NCBI RefSeq assembly: GCF_014191725.1
Contig: NZ_JACHWZ010000013.1
Location: forward strand, 62,001-126,000
DNA: 64,000 bases
Direction: 5' to 3'
Source: Microbulbifer rhizosphaerae
GTDB taxonomy: Bacteria; Pseudomonadota; Gammaproteobacteria; Pseudomonadales; Cellvibrionaceae
Part shown: positions 44,213-53,496 of the stretch, in pieces
Layout of the letters: each line of letters begins with the position of its first letter
Position numbering within the stretch: the first letter of the stretch is position 1
The notes under the pieces: model-generated
Database searches by the model: none
Told to the model about the DNA's origin: nothing
What the model saw: only the letters and a program-made list of their open reading frames with translations
Program-made: the position numbers and the translations under genes

Positions 44213-44337
44213 CTCCGTGTGTAGCGAAGTAACAACCGGGTAACACTCCCGGGTTTCCTGCACACATTTGCGGCGACGTTCGCGGTGCGAGCGAGGATGG
44301 AATTTAACAGAATGAACACAAAATAATCAAACTGTTT

Positions 44338-44850
44338 TTATTTCGACCTGTCGTACTGGACTAAGCAGTAGTTATATTCATCCCTTTCCGAGGCCGGGTA
44401 ACACGCCCGACTGGATTCCTTCCACTGGTCACACAAGGGTGGAAAGAAGGCGTCTCCTTCCACCTCGGCATCCACTTCTGTGAGATAGACACGTTTCGCC
44501 TGCGCCAGGGTCTGGCGATAGATCTGCGCGCCGCCGATCACCATCACCTCGGCGGCGCCGCTGGCAGCGGCGGACCGCCGCGCCAGCTGAAGCGCCTCTT
44601 CCAGGGAGGCTGCAGACTGTACCCCCTCGGCACTCCACTCAGGACTGCGACTGACCACGATATTGTCCCGTCCAGGCAGCGGTCGTCCGATGGACTCGAA
44701 AGTCACACGCCCCATCACCACCGGCTTGCCCAGGGTGGTGCGCTTGAAAAACTGCAGGTCGCCGGACAGGCGCCAGGGCAGGCCGTTGTCGCGGCCGATG
44801 GCGCCGTTGCGCGCCACCGCGGCGATCAGGGCTATGGGGATTTCCGCCAT
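44338..44850 (-). CDS. folA: dihydrofolate reductase
   Basis: 170 aa. NADPH-dependent reduction of dihydrofolate. GLPWRLSGDLQFFKRTTLGKPVVMGRVTFESIGRPLPGR includes catalytic acid D31 (Asp27 in E. coli); IGGAQIYRQTL and YLTEVDAEVEGDAFFP match the family. The ATG shares a base with the thyA stop (TAATG), ensuring co-translation with the enzyme that makes its substrate. Last gene of lgt-thyA-folA. Confidence 0.96.
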   Translation of the reverse strand: MAEIPIALIAAVARNGAIGRDNGLPWRLSGDLQFFKRTTLGKPVVMGRVTFESIGRPLPGRDNIVVSRSPEWSAEGVQSAASLEEALQLARRSAAASGAAEVMVIGGAQIYRQTLAQAKRVYLTEVDAEVEGDAFFPPLCDQWKESSRACYPASERDEYNYCLVQYDRSK

Positions 44851-45683
44851 TACACTGCCACCGGTGCCGGGATATGCGGATAGGCCTGGTAGCCGCGCAG
44901 TTCGAAGTCCTCAAAGCGGAAGTCGAACAGTTCGGCCACTGCGGGGTTGAGGAGCATCTGCGGCAGCGGCAACGGCTCGCGGCTCAGTTGCTCCTCCACC
45001 TGCTCCAGGTGGTTCAGGTAAAGGTGGGCATCGCCAAAGGTGTGGATAAACTCGCCCGGCTCGAGGCCGCACACCTGCGCCAGCATCAGGGTAAGCAGGC
45101 TGTAGGAGGCGATATTGAAGGGCACCCCCAGGAAGATGTCCGCGCTGCGCTGGTACAGCTGGCAGGACAGCCGGCCATCCGCCACATAGAACTGGAACAG
45201 GGCGTGACAGGGTGCCAGGGCCATGCGCCCGACGGCGGCGTTGCCCCGCGGAGATACTCCCTCGTCAGGAAGATCGGCGGGGTTCCACGCGCTCACCAGC
45301 AGGCGGCGGGAATCCGGGCGGTTCTTCAGTTGCTCCAGCAACTGCGCTATCTGATCGATGCGGCGCCCGTCCGGCGCGGGCCAGGAGCGCCACTGGCAAC
45401 CGTATACCGGCCCCAGGTCGCCCTCCTCGGTGGCCCATTCGTCCCAGATACGCACACCGTTCTCTTTTAAGTAACCGATATTGGTGTCACCGCGCAGGAA
45501 CCACAGCAGTTCGTGAATAATCGAGCGCAGATGGCACTTCTTGGTGGTGATCAGCGGAAAGCCCTCGGCCAGGTCGAAGCGCATCTGGTAGCCGAACACG
45601 CTGAGGGTTCCGGTACCGGTGCGGTCACTCTTGCGGGTGCCGCTGTCGCGCACATGACGCATCAGGTCCAGGTACTGCTTCAT
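44850..45683 (-). CDS. thyA: thymidylate synthase
   Basis: 277 aa. Converts dUMP to dTMP using methylene-tetrahydrofolate. Nucleophile C159 in [12 protein letters not shown]; [16 protein letters not shown] and [15 protein letters not shown] are conserved. Relative to E. coli it has about 14 extra residues before the active Cys ([11 protein letters not shown]), as in several other gammaproteobacteria. ATG 45683 overlaps the lgt stop by one base (TAATG) and the stop overlaps folA. Confidence 0.96.
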   Translation of the reverse strand: MKQYLDLMRHVRDSGTRKSDRTGTGTLSVFGYQMRFDLAEGFPLITTKKCHLRSIIHELLWFLRGDTNIGYLKENGVRIWDEWATEEGDLGPVYGCQWRSWPAPDGRRIDQIAQLLEQLKNRPDSRRLLVSAWNPADLPDEGVSPRGNAAVGRMALAPCHALFQFYVADGRLSCQLYQRSADIFLGVPFNIASYSLLTLMLAQVCGLEPGEFIHTFGDAHLYLNHLEQVEEQLSREPLPLPQMLLNPAVAELFDFRFEDFELRGYQAYPHIPAPVAV

Positions 45684-46507
45684 TACTGTGTGCCCCCTTT
45701 CGCCTGGCCCCGACCTTCGGGAAGCGGCTGGGTGCGGTAGCTCCATACCATCATCGCGACGCCCGCGGCGATCATCGGCAGGCTGAGCAACTGGCCGCGG
45801 GTCATCCAGCCGAACAGGTCGAAGCCGATATGGCCATCCGGCTCACGCACGAATTCCATCGCAAAACGGAAGATGCCGTAGAGAGTCACGAACAGGCCGC
45901 CCACCGCCAGGCGCGGGCGCGGTTTACTGGAGTAAATCCACAGCACCACAAACAGCACCAGACCCTCCAGGAACGCCTGGTACAGCTGCGACGGGTGGCG
46001 CACCAGCAAATCCGGGTCCCGCGGGAAGACCATCCCCCAGGGCACGTCCGTGGGCCGCCCCCACAGCTCCTGGCCGATAAAATTTCCGAGGCGACCGAGG
46101 CCCAGGCCGATAGGCACCAGTGGCGCCACGAAGTCGATCAGTGCGGGGAAAGTGGTGCCGATCTTGCGCGCGTAGAGAGTGGCGGCGAGCATCACCCCGA
46201 TCAGGCCGCCGTGGAAGCTCATGCCGCCCTCCCATACGCGGAACAGGGACAGGGGATCGGAGGCCAGTTCACCGAAATTGTAAAAGAGCATATAGCCGAT
46301 CCGGCCGCCCACCACGACGCCGATGGCGCAGTAGAGAATCAAATCCTCCACTTCCGACTTGATCACCGGCGACCAGGGCTTGCGGCTGCGCCGCAGGGCC
46401 AACCACCAGGCGGCTGCAAAGCCGGCCAGGTACATCAGCCCGTACCAGTGCACTTTCAGCGGGCCTATGGCCACGGCTACCGGGTCGATTTGGGGATAGG
46501 GGATCAT
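45683..46507 (-). CDS. lgt: prolipoprotein diacylglyceryl transferase
   Basis: 274 aa, about seven membrane helices. Attaches diacylglycerol from phosphatidylglycerol to lipobox Cys at the inner membrane, needed for the lipoproteins in this window. Lgt signature [17 protein letters not shown] with R139 and N142 and the earlier H99 (SFHGG) and Tyr; [15 protein letters not shown] is intact. First gene of lgt-thyA-folA. Confidence 0.96.
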   Translation of the reverse strand: MIPYPQIDPVAVAIGPLKVHWYGLMYLAGFAAAWWLALRRSRKPWSPVIKSEVEDLILYCAIGVVVGGRIGYMLFYNFGELASDPLSLFRVWEGGMSFHGGLIGVMLAATLYARKIGTTFPALIDFVAPLVPIGLGLGRLGNFIGQELWGRPTDVPWGMVFPRDPDLLVRHPSQLYQAFLEGLVLFVVLWIYSSKPRPRLAVGGLFVTLYGIFRFAMEFVREPDGHIGFDLFGWMTRGQLLSLPMIAAGVAMMVWSYRTQPLPEGRGQAKGGTQ

Positions 46508-46580
46508 TGTGACTTCACAGTTATTGGCGAGCTCATTGAGATGAGCGAAATCTTACCAGTTAAAGCGGGCGGAGAGTAAT

Positions 46581-46716
46581 GCGGAATAATGATGAATGCG
46601 GAATGCGGAAACTCACCGCGTTAGCCGCTACTATTCCGCATTCATCATTCATCATTCCGCATTCATCATTCATCATTCCGCATTCCGCATTCCGCATTCC
46701 GCATTCATCATTCCGC
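46581..46716. repeat. heptanucleotide tandem array with inverted arm
   Basis: Twelve 7-bp units (ATTCCGC or ATTCATC) run from 46633 to 46716. A shorter set of complementary units (GCGGAAT, GATGAAT) lies at 46581-46611, so the region can fold back. The array ends ten bases before the ATG of the NRDE gene and fills the place of a ribosome binding site. A single-unit change would shift by 7 bases, altering leader spacing or any upstream in-frame start. Confidence 0.9.
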
Positions 46717-46725
46717 ATTCAATCC

Positions 46726-47526
46726 ATGTGCCTATTGCTGTTCGCCTACCGCCGCCACCCCGAATACCCGCTGCTGATGCTCGCCAACCGGGATGAGTTC
46801 CACGGTCGCCCCAGCGCACCGGCGTCGCCCTGGGAGCGCGGAGAATTGGTGGCCGGGCGCGATCTGCAGGCCGGCGGCACCTGGCTGGGTGTGGCCAGGG
46901 GCGGGCGCGCGGCGGCGGTTACCAATGTGCGCGAGCCCGGTCGTGCCCCGCCAGCCGATACGCTCTCGCGGGGAGATATCCCGCGGGATTTCCTGCGCGG
47001 GCAGCGGCTGCCCTGGGATTACGCCACGAGGCTGGAGGCGGCGCGTTATCGCGGCTTCAATGCGGTGCTCTTCCAACTGGGTGCGGAGCCGGAACTGGTC
47101 TGCGCCGGCAACCGCCACCGGACCTTCGCCTTCTCCCCCGGGGTCCACGGCATTTCCAACGGCGCTCCGGACGCCCCCTGGCCCAAGGTGCTGAAAGGGA
47201 AGGCCGGTACAGAGCGGCTGTTGGCGGGTATCCAGGGCGGAATCGATAAGGACAACTTCGTGCGCCCGGCCCTGACCCTGCTGCAGGACAGTACACCGGC
47301 GGCGGTGGCGGAGCTGCCCCATACCGGGGTGGACCCGGCGCTGGAACTGGCGCTCTCTTCCATTTTTGTGCAGATAGATACCCGCGACTCCCCCTCCCGC
47401 GGCTCCTATGGCACCCGCGCCAGCAGCCTGGTGGCGGTCGACCCTCGGGGGCGGACGCAGTTGTGGGAACAGAACTACTACAATGGCGAATTGAACGGCC
47501 CGCTGCGCCATTTTCGCCTAGATTGA
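46726..47526 (+). CDS. NRDE/TANGO2-family protein
   Basis: 266 aa. N-terminal MCLLLFAYRRHPEYPLLMLANRDEF is the family start (Cys2, NRDE at about 20-23), with LAGGTWLGVARGGRAAAVTNVRE and FVQIDTRDSPSRGSYGTRASS farther on. The family resembles Ntn hydrolases, and TANGO2 proteins are implicated in haem or lipid handling, but no reaction is established. No Shine-Dalgarno is seen because the heptad array abuts the ATG. Open reading continues upstream through the repeat to 46579, but that addition is the repeat itself and lacks support. Divergent from lgt. Confidence 0.85.
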   Translation: MCLLLFAYRRHPEYPLLMLANRDEFHGRPSAPASPWERGELVAGRDLQAGGTWLGVARGGRAAAVTNVREPGRAPPADTLSRGDIPRDFLRGQRLPWDYATRLEAARYRGFNAVLFQLGAEPELVCAGNRHRTFAFSPGVHGISNGAPDAPWPKVLKGKAGTERLLAGIQGGIDKDNFVRPALTLLQDSTPAAVAELPHTGVDPALELALSSIFVQIDTRDSPSRGSYGTRASSLVAVDPRGRTQLWEQNYYNGELNGPLRHFRLD

Positions 47527-47930
47527 TAGTCGACGGTCGGCGGGGATTGTTGGGGCGGAGCTTGTGTTCGCCCACGAGCCTGGGGCGTCTCCTCCCCCAA
47601 CTTCCCCCACCCCCTCAGAGAGGGGAGCGCTGAGGCCCAGCCTTGGGTCGTGACTCCCATAGAGTCAAATGAATCAAACGCCAAGCAAACTCCGGATTTA
47701 TTGCCATACTTACTTTCACAGGCAGCTGGATGTTGACTTACGCGCAACTCAGCGCCGTTTGCTGCCTCTTCATAAAGGAAGGTCGCGCGGGACGCATGAC
47801 ACAGGCGGGCCGTCGATAGTATCGACGAACAATAGGATCGGTTCGCCGCAGGTTGGGAAGGTATAAACGATCTGGCGCCCGGCCACCCCAAAATCTGGCA
47901 ACCCGGGCCCTGCAGTATCGCTGAGGTACC
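47527..47930. promoter_or_regulatory. 404-base intergenic region with a 17-bp palindrome
   Basis: No supported gene. A perfect palindrome CGTCGATA-G-TATCGACG lies at 47811-47827, about 100 bases upstream of the L,D-transpeptidase start, in an AT-richer stretch that likely holds its promoter. A short frame at 47669-47866 has no start signal or family resemblance. Confidence 0.45.
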
Positions 47931-49853
47931 ATGTCGTATTTCAACCCCGAGCGCCGCACACACAAGTCACCGCTGCCGCTGATGATCCTCGGCAGCCTGT
48001 GCGTTTTCGCCCTTTATTTCGCCTTCGCTGCCAATCAGCAAACGGTGCCGGTGCTGCCGGAGAATGCCGTGCGCCCCCATTTGGTGCGCTGGCTGGAAGA
48101 GAACCCCGACTCCTGGCCCGCCCAGGATCCGATCTTCAACCCGGCGGCGGTGCGGCGCATCTACCAGCGCACGGATTACCGCCTGCTGTGGTTCGACAAC
48201 TACAGCCTCAGCGACACCGCCAACGACCTGTTGAAGCAGCTCACCGCCTCCAGTTCCGGCAACCCCAGCAGCATGGTGGACTACCGCTACCACCTGGGCT
48301 ACTTCGACCGCACCCTGCGCGACACGCCCCAGCGTCTGCAGATGGCCGCGGTACTCGATGTGCTGCTCACCGACGCTTTCGTGTCCTACGCCCAGGACAC
48401 CCAGTTGGACCGGCTCAAGCCCAAGAGCCGCCGGCAGCTGAATATCACCCCGGTGCATCATGCGGAGGGCGAATACCGCCTGGTGGGATTGCAGATGCCG
48501 CGGCAGGCCGCTGCCACCCCCAGCGGGCGCAAGTACTTTCGCGGCTATACCCGTGGAACCCGTGGAACCCGTGGAACCCGTGGAACCCGCGGAACCCGCA
48601 GTCGCAGCTACAACGTCGAGCGCTCGCGTCACTACTCCACCTACTCCGCCCGCCGGCCGTCACCCTCGCGTTTCTCCCCTGGCGGCCTGCCCCCGCGCAA
48701 CGGCTACCGCAGCTATCGCAGCGAGAACGGGCTGCCGCCGGTGGGGCGGGTTCCGGACCACAGCGAAGGTCCCTATATAGAGGACAACATACTCTACGGT
48801 GGAGATGCCGCGGCCCTGCGCAACGAGCTGGCGCGTCTCCGCAACCTGGCGGACAGCGGCCGCTGGCGACCTCTGCCCAAGGGCCCCGCCATGACTATCG
48901 GCGCGCGCCATCCCCACGTAGCCCAACTGCGCAACATGCTGTCCCTCTACGGCGACTATCATAGCTACGGCGGCGAGCCCAACAGCGACAGGTTCGACCG
49001 TCGCCTGCACGAAGCGGTGCTGCGCTTCCAGGCACGCCACGGCCTCAAGCCCGACGGTATCGTCGGCCGCCTGACCCGCCAGCGGTTAAACCTCTCCCCC
49101 ACCGCTCGCGCACATGTCATCGAGACCAATATCCGCCGCCGCCAGCAGTTGCCGGCAGACCTGGGCAGCCGCTTCGTACAGGTCAATATTCCCGAATACA
49201 AGTTGCACTATGTGGAGAACGGCCGGGTCAGGCTGTCGATGAACGTGGTGGTAGGCAAAAAGAAACACGCCACGCCGGAAATCAATACCCGGGTGAGCAA
49301 GGTGATATTCAACCCCACCTGGACAGTGCCGCGCAGCATTCTGGTGAATGAAATACTGCCCAAGGCCCGCGCCAACCCCAGCGGCATGGAGAACATGGGC
49401 TACCGGGTAGTGAGCGGCAGCGGCGAACATCTGCCGTTGACCCCCAAAAACCTCTCCGCCGCCGGCCGGGGCTCCTACCTGATGCGCCAGCTGGGCGGTG
49501 AGGACAATATCCTCGGGCGGGTCAAGTTCGAGATTCCCAACAAGTACGATGTGTACCTGCACGACACCCGCGCCAGGAGTCTATTCACCCTCACAGACCG
49601 GGGCTACAGTCACGGCTGCGTGCGCCTGGCAAAACCACGACATCTGGCCCAGGCGCTGTTGCAGGATCAGGGCGACTGGGACCAGTGGCGCATCGACCAG
49701 CTCACCACCGGCGACGAGACCACCGAGGTGAAACTGAAACAGCGGGTGCCGGTGTACATCACCTATTGGACCGCCTGGGTGGACGGCGAGGGGCGCCTGA
49801 ACTTCCGCCCGGATATCTACGACAAGGACGGCCTGGCGGCCAATCAATTCTAG
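47931..49853 (+). CDS. L,D-transpeptidase, YcbB/LdtD type with RGT repeat linker
   Basis: 640 aa. Signal anchor (about 14-36), an N-terminal scaffold (45-190), a basic low-complexity linker with five RGT repeats (208-222) and Arg/Tyr/Ser-rich sequence to about 265, a PG_binding_1 domain (325-387) and a YkuD catalytic domain with H544, S560, H561, G562, C563 (YSHGCVRL). It makes 3-3 cross-links in peptidoglycan. Longer than typical LdtD because of the linker. GAGG five bases before the ATG. First of three tandem YkuD genes. Confidence 0.92.
   Translation: MSYFNPERRTHKSPLPLMILGSLCVFALYFAFAANQQTVPVLPENAVRPHLVRWLEENPDSWPAQDPIFNPAAVRRIYQRTDYRLLWFDNYSLSDTANDLLKQLTASSSGNPSSMVDYRYHLGYFDRTLRDTPQRLQMAAVLDVLLTDAFVSYAQDTQLDRLKPKSRRQLNITPVHHAEGEYRLVGLQMPRQAAATPSGRKYFRGYTRGTRGTRGTRGTRGTRSRSYNVERSRHYSTYSARRPSPSRFSPGGLPPRNGYRSYRSENGLPPVGRVPDHSEGPYIEDNILYGGDAAALRNELARLRNLADSGRWRPLPKGPAMTIGARHPHVAQLRNMLSLYGDYHSYGGEPNSDRFDRRLHEAVLRFQARHGLKPDGIVGRLTRQRLNLSPTARAHVIETNIRRRQQLPADLGSRFVQVNIPEYKLHYVENGRVRLSMNVVVGKKKHATPEINTRVSKVIFNPTWTVPRSILVNEILPKARANPSGMENMGYRVVSGSGEHLPLTPKNLSAAGRGSYLMRQLGGEDNILGRVKFEIPNKYDVYLHDTRARSLFTLTDRGYSHGCVRLAKPRHLAQALLQDQGDWDQWRIDQLTTGDETTEVKLKQRVPVYITYWTAWVDGEGRLNFRPDIYDKDGLAANQF
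48552..48596 (+). repeat. 9-bp tandem repeat coding for RGT
   Basis: Five in-frame CGTGGAACC-type units inside the first L,D-transpeptidase gene. The unit length preserves the frame, so copy changes would alter only linker length. Confidence 0.9.
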
Positions 49854-50048
49854 CCAATCTGGTGTTGGCGAGTGGCGGGAGTGGTCTAGCAGCGCTTCCC
49901 GCCGCCGGCCACTCTCATATATTCCAATTCCACCCTTAGGCCTCCCGGCGCATTCCCCAAAGGTATTGGGGCACCCCCTCCCTGCAAGTTACCAATGTGA
50001 ATACGGCGATCCGTCCGCCGACTCACTCCGGCTTGCAGGGAGTAGACC

Positions 50049-51284
50049 ATGGGTCTCCACACCAGCCAGTACATTCGCAACCCTCTCAGCTGCAGCGCCC
50101 TGGCGCTCGCAATGGCGCTCGCGGTGGGTGCCACCCCGCCCGTCACCGCCCAGGCACCGGCGGTCGAGCCACACCTGGAGGCGCTGGACAGCTTCGCCCC
50201 CTACGGCCGCCAGTACGCGCTGATGCGCGAGGAACTGGCGCGCTATAGCGCCCTCGCCGAGGGAGACCAGTGGCGGCCCCTTCCCAAGGGGCAAACCCTG
50301 TCACCGGGGATGCGCGATCCACGCGTCGCCCACCTGCGCAGCCTGCTGATGCAGTATGGTGACTACCCCCTCGACGACCACACGGACACCGCCGCACCCA
50401 TGGATGAATACGACGCCCGGCTGCAGGAGGCGGTAAAGCGCTTCCAGCGGCGCCACGGCCTGAAAGAGGACGGCCTGGTGGATCAGCGCACCCGCGAGCG
50501 CCTGAACGTCGACCCCGCCCGGCACGCCCGGACGCTGGCCGCCAACCTGAAGCGGTGGGGGGAGATGCCCAAAGACCTGGGCCCCCGCTATATCCTGGTT
50601 AACATCCCCGATTTCAGCCTGCGCCTGATGGACCGCGGACGCGAGCAGTTCCGCATGCGCGTGGTGGTGGGCAAGACCCGCACCAAGCACCAGACCCCGC
50701 AACTGGCCACGCGCATGACCCGGCTGGTGTTCAATCCGGTGTGGCGGGTACCGCCCAGCATCGCCGTGCACGAATTGCTGCCCAAGGGCGGCGGCGCCCT
50801 CTCCGCCCGCGGCTTCCGACTGGTCAACCATCGGGGTCGCGCGGTGCCCTTCAGTGCGCGCAACATCGCCGCCACCCGCCGCGGCACCGTCAGCCTGCAG
50901 CAGAAGGGCGGCCCCAAAAATGCCCTGGGGCGGGTCAAGTTCGTGATCCCCAACAGCCACGCCATCTTCCTGCACGACACCCAAAGCAAACACCTGTTCA
51001 AGCGGGGGCAGCGCGCCTTCAGCCACGGCTGCATACGCCTGGAAAAGCCCATCGAGTTCGCCCGCAGGATGCTGGCCGAACAGAACGGCTGGGGAGAGGA
51101 GCGTATCGACCGCATGGTGCACAGCGGGCGCACCCGCGCCGTGGAGCTGGAGCAGCCGATACCGGTGTACATCGCCTACTGGAGCGCCTGGGTGGACGAG
51201 GAGGGGTTGCTGCAGTTCAGGCCCGATATCTACAACCGCGACAACCCAGGGGAAACCAGCGGAAAAGAAACCGATAACGACTGA
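50049..51284 (+). CDS. L,D-transpeptidase, short form (second)
   Basis: 411 aa. Probable signal peptide (to about 35), a PG_binding_1 domain (about 85-155: LRSLLMQYGDY, RLQEAVKRFQRRHGLKEDGLVD) and a YkuD domain with H309, S325, H326, C328 (FSHGCIRL). Lacks the YcbB-type scaffold of its neighbour. GGAG precedes the ATG. The tail GETSGKETDND is acidic. Paralogue of the flanking genes, separated by 195 bases from the first and only 12 from the next. Confidence 0.9.
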   Translation: MGLHTSQYIRNPLSCSALALAMALAVGATPPVTAQAPAVEPHLEALDSFAPYGRQYALMREELARYSALAEGDQWRPLPKGQTLSPGMRDPRVAHLRSLLMQYGDYPLDDHTDTAAPMDEYDARLQEAVKRFQRRHGLKEDGLVDQRTRERLNVDPARHARTLAANLKRWGEMPKDLGPRYILVNIPDFSLRLMDRGREQFRMRVVVGKTRTKHQTPQLATRMTRLVFNPVWRVPPSIAVHELLPKGGGALSARGFRLVNHRGRAVPFSARNIAATRRGTVSLQQKGGPKNALGRVKFVIPNSHAIFLHDTQSKHLFKRGQRAFSHGCIRLEKPIEFARRMLAEQNGWGEERIDRMVHSGRTRAVELEQPIPVYIAYWSAWVDEEGLLQFRPDIYNRDNPGETSGKETDND

Positions 51285-51296
51285 CCGGGGTGAAAC

Positions 51297-52448
51297 ATGG
51301 CACTTGTCAGGAAACGCTGGCGGCTGCTGGCGGCCATCGCCTGCCTGGGCGCTGCGGCCGCAGTGCCCGCAGCCGGCGAGAAGCCGCAGATCCATCCCGC
51401 GCACGCCGGCGAGCAACTGCGTGCGCAGGCCGCCCACTACCGGCAACTCGCCGGGCACTGGGAACCCATTGCCCCCGGCGGCCCCCTCCACCCCGGCGAT
51501 CGGGGCGCGCGCGTGGCCCAGTTGCGCCGCCTGCTCCAGCTCTACGGCGACTATCAGGGCCCACCGGGACCGGTCCGCACCGCCAGCCGTGACAGCGCGC
51601 GCTTCGACAGCAGCCTGCAGCGGGCACTGGAAAACTATCAACGCCGCCACGGCCTGGAGGCCAGCGGCGTCGCCGGGGCGGAAACCCTGGCCGAACTGGC
51701 GGTCCCCCCGGGCCAGCGCGCGCGCCAATTGGAGTTGAATGCCGAGCGGGGGGACCAGTTGCGGATCCCCAGGAAGGAGCGCTATGTGCTGATCAATGTG
51801 CCCGATTACCGCCTGCAACTGGTGCAGAACGGTACGGTCACCCTATCCATGAAGACAGTGGTGGGTAAAACCAGCAGCCGCACTCCCACACTCAGCAGCC
51901 GGATCACCGGGATAGTATTCAACCCCACCTGGACAGTGCCGCGCAGCATCCTCCTCACCGAACTGCTGCCCAAGGCCCGCAACAATCCGCGGGCCATGCA
52001 CGAGCGGGGCTACCGGGTGGTCAGCTACCGCGACGGCGACACTTCCCCCATCTCAGAGGACAGCCTGGCCCGCGCCGCGAGCGGCAACGCCACGCTGCGC
52101 CAGGTAAGCGGCGCCGGTAACACCCTCGGACGAGTCAAATTCATACTGCCCAACCGCAAGTCGATCTTCCTGCACGACACCCAGGCACACAGCCTGTTCG
52201 ACCACCGTGAACGCGCCTTCAGCCACGGTTGCATACGCCTTGAGCGGCCCCAGGAACTCGCCTACGCCCTGCTCGACGAGCAGGGATGGGACAGGGTCCG
52301 TATCGCCCAGGCTACCAGTGGGGATGAGACAGTGAGGGTCCAAGTGAGCCAGCCGCCGCGGCTGTTCATTACCTATATGACCGCGTGGGTCGATCCCGGG
52401 GGCCGTCCCCAGTTTCGCCGCGACATCTATCGCAAAGACGACGGCTAG
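51297..52448 (+). CDS. L,D-transpeptidase, short form (third)
   Basis: 383 aa. Signal peptide to about 26, PG_binding_1 domain (68-135) and YkuD domain with H293, S309, H310, C312. The catalytic region (FNPTWTVPRSI, NTLGRVKFILPN, FLHDTQAHSLFDHRERAFSHGCIRLERP) is closer to the first gene than to the second. Twelve bases after the previous stop, so co-transcribed. All three keep a complete catalytic triad, suggesting active division of labour rather than decay. Confidence 0.9.
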   Translation: MALVRKRWRLLAAIACLGAAAAVPAAGEKPQIHPAHAGEQLRAQAAHYRQLAGHWEPIAPGGPLHPGDRGARVAQLRRLLQLYGDYQGPPGPVRTASRDSARFDSSLQRALENYQRRHGLEASGVAGAETLAELAVPPGQRARQLELNAERGDQLRIPRKERYVLINVPDYRLQLVQNGTVTLSMKTVVGKTSSRTPTLSSRITGIVFNPTWTVPRSILLTELLPKARNNPRAMHERGYRVVSYRDGDTSPISEDSLARAASGNATLRQVSGAGNTLGRVKFILPNRKSIFLHDTQAHSLFDHRERAFSHGCIRLERPQELAYALLDEQGWDRVRIAQATSGDETVRVQVSQPPRLFITYMTAWVDPGGRPQFRRDIYRKDDG

Positions 52449-52742
52449 CCCCGGATAGCCAATACTGAACAGTCATAAAAAAAATAATTTATTACGAAAA
52501 CCCCTGAGATGACAACGCCATCTCATATTCCCCTGCCTGTTTCCCCTGATCTCCCCACTTCCGGGCTTCTCTGCATAGGGTGTGGAGAAAAAAATACCAG
52601 GGGTCCCTTTCGATTGTTTCTTCATTAGCAGTGTACAGTTTGTAACCGCAGGTTATTTTTTGTACATTCCTTCCCGTGCCCTTTGGCACCAAAAGCAACC
52701 CCCAGGCAAATTGACATAGAGATAACGAGGCGGAAACAGGAT
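52449..52742. promoter_or_regulatory. AT-rich gap before the YcbK-type gene
   Basis: 294 bases without a supported gene. It holds an A/T run near 52478-52495, a weak hairpin TGAGATG/CATCTCA (52505-52525) after the transpeptidases, and TTGACA at 52711. No complete promoter pair is clear. Confidence 0.3.
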
Positions 52743-53276
52743 ATGAATAATCCCTCCAGACGCCGGTTCTTGGCCGTAACCTGCGCAACAGCGGCGGCGG
52801 TCAGCGCTGGACCGACACTCGCAAGAGCGGGCAGCTCCCGCACCCTGAAAATGCGCAACCTGCATACCGGGGAAAGGCTGAGCACCGCCTATTGGGCCAA
52901 CGGCAGCTACAACAACAGCGGTTTGAAGCAGTTCAACCGTCTGCTCCGCGACCACCGCGCCAACGAGGTGACGCGCATGGACCCGAAGCTGTTCGACATC
53001 GTGTACAAGCTGAAGCAGAAGCTGAACTTCAACGGCGAGGTCGAGATCATCTCCGGCTACCGTTCAGCCAAGACCAACGCCAAGCTGCGCGCAGCGGGCC
53101 GCGGCGTGGCACGCCGAAGTTACCACACCCGCGGTATGGCCCTGGACATCCGCATGCCCGGTATCAGCACCTCCAGGCTGCGCCGCGCGGCCCTGGACCT
53201 GAAGGCGGGCGGCGTCGGCTACTACCCGAAGAGCGGCTTCGTGCACGTGGATACCGGACCGGTCCGCCGCTGGTAG
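52743..53276 (+). CDS. ycbK: YcbK/DUF882-type M15 peptidase-like protein, Tat-exported
   Basis: 177 aa. Twin-arginine signal SRRRFLAV followed by a hydrophobic stretch and ARA cleavage site. M15A fold with SYHTRGMALD (H128, D135) and GFVHVD (H168), the zinc ligand pattern of D,D-carboxypeptidase-like enzymes. In E. coli ycbK follows the L,D-transpeptidase gene ycbB, the same neighbourhood as here, so it probably trims or edits peptidoglycan for the transpeptidases. Start at ATG 52743 rather than 52683, because only the later start gives the Tat signal. Confidence 0.9.
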   Translation: MNNPSRRRFLAVTCATAAAVSAGPTLARAGSSRTLKMRNLHTGERLSTAYWANGSYNNSGLKQFNRLLRDHRANEVTRMDPKLFDIVYKLKQKLNFNGEVEIISGYRSAKTNAKLRAAGRGVARRSYHTRGMALDIRMPGISTSRLRRAALDLKAGGVGYYPKSGFVHVDTGPVRRW

Positions 53277-53309
53277 TCCAGGGGACAGAAGCCAGTTGTC
53301 AGAAGACAG

Positions 53310-53342
53310 AAAGGCCGCCGGAGCAATCCGGCGGCCTTTTTT
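53310..53342 (+). terminator. Rho-independent terminator after ycbK
   Basis: Stem GGCCGCCGGA / TCCGGCGGCC with GCAA loop, followed by T6. Preceded by AAA so partly bidirectional for the convergent imelysin gene. Confidence 0.93.
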
Positions 53343-53382
53343 ATGCTCAAGTTCCGGAACAGAACCGGGGACTGGTACCACC

Positions 53383-53454
53383 TTGTGGGAGCCAGCCCTG
53401 CTGGCGAAGCAAGTGTCGCCGGTATCTCAATCGCCCTCAGGCAGGCTCCCACAA
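53383..53454. repeat. inverted repeat element (TTGTGGGAGCC family)
   Basis: Outer arms TTGTGGGAGCC and GGCTCCCACAA (11 bp perfect) with inner imperfect pairing. A distant relative of the TGTAGGAG elements, between convergent ycbK and the imelysin gene. Confidence 0.7.
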
Positions 53455-53496
53455 TGTGTTATCCACCAATAGTCCATCCACAACCCCGAAACCCGC

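Noticed and set aside
46633..46716. Heptad array considered as a CRISPR
   Set aside because: Units are 7 bp, contiguous and without spacers; no cas genes.
46579..46725. N-terminal extension of the NRDE protein through the repeat
   Set aside because: The family begins MCLLLFAYR with Cys at position 2; the upstream part is only translated repeat.
47669..47866. 65-codon frame in the intergenic region
   Set aside because: No start signal, no family resemblance, crosses the 17-bp palindrome.
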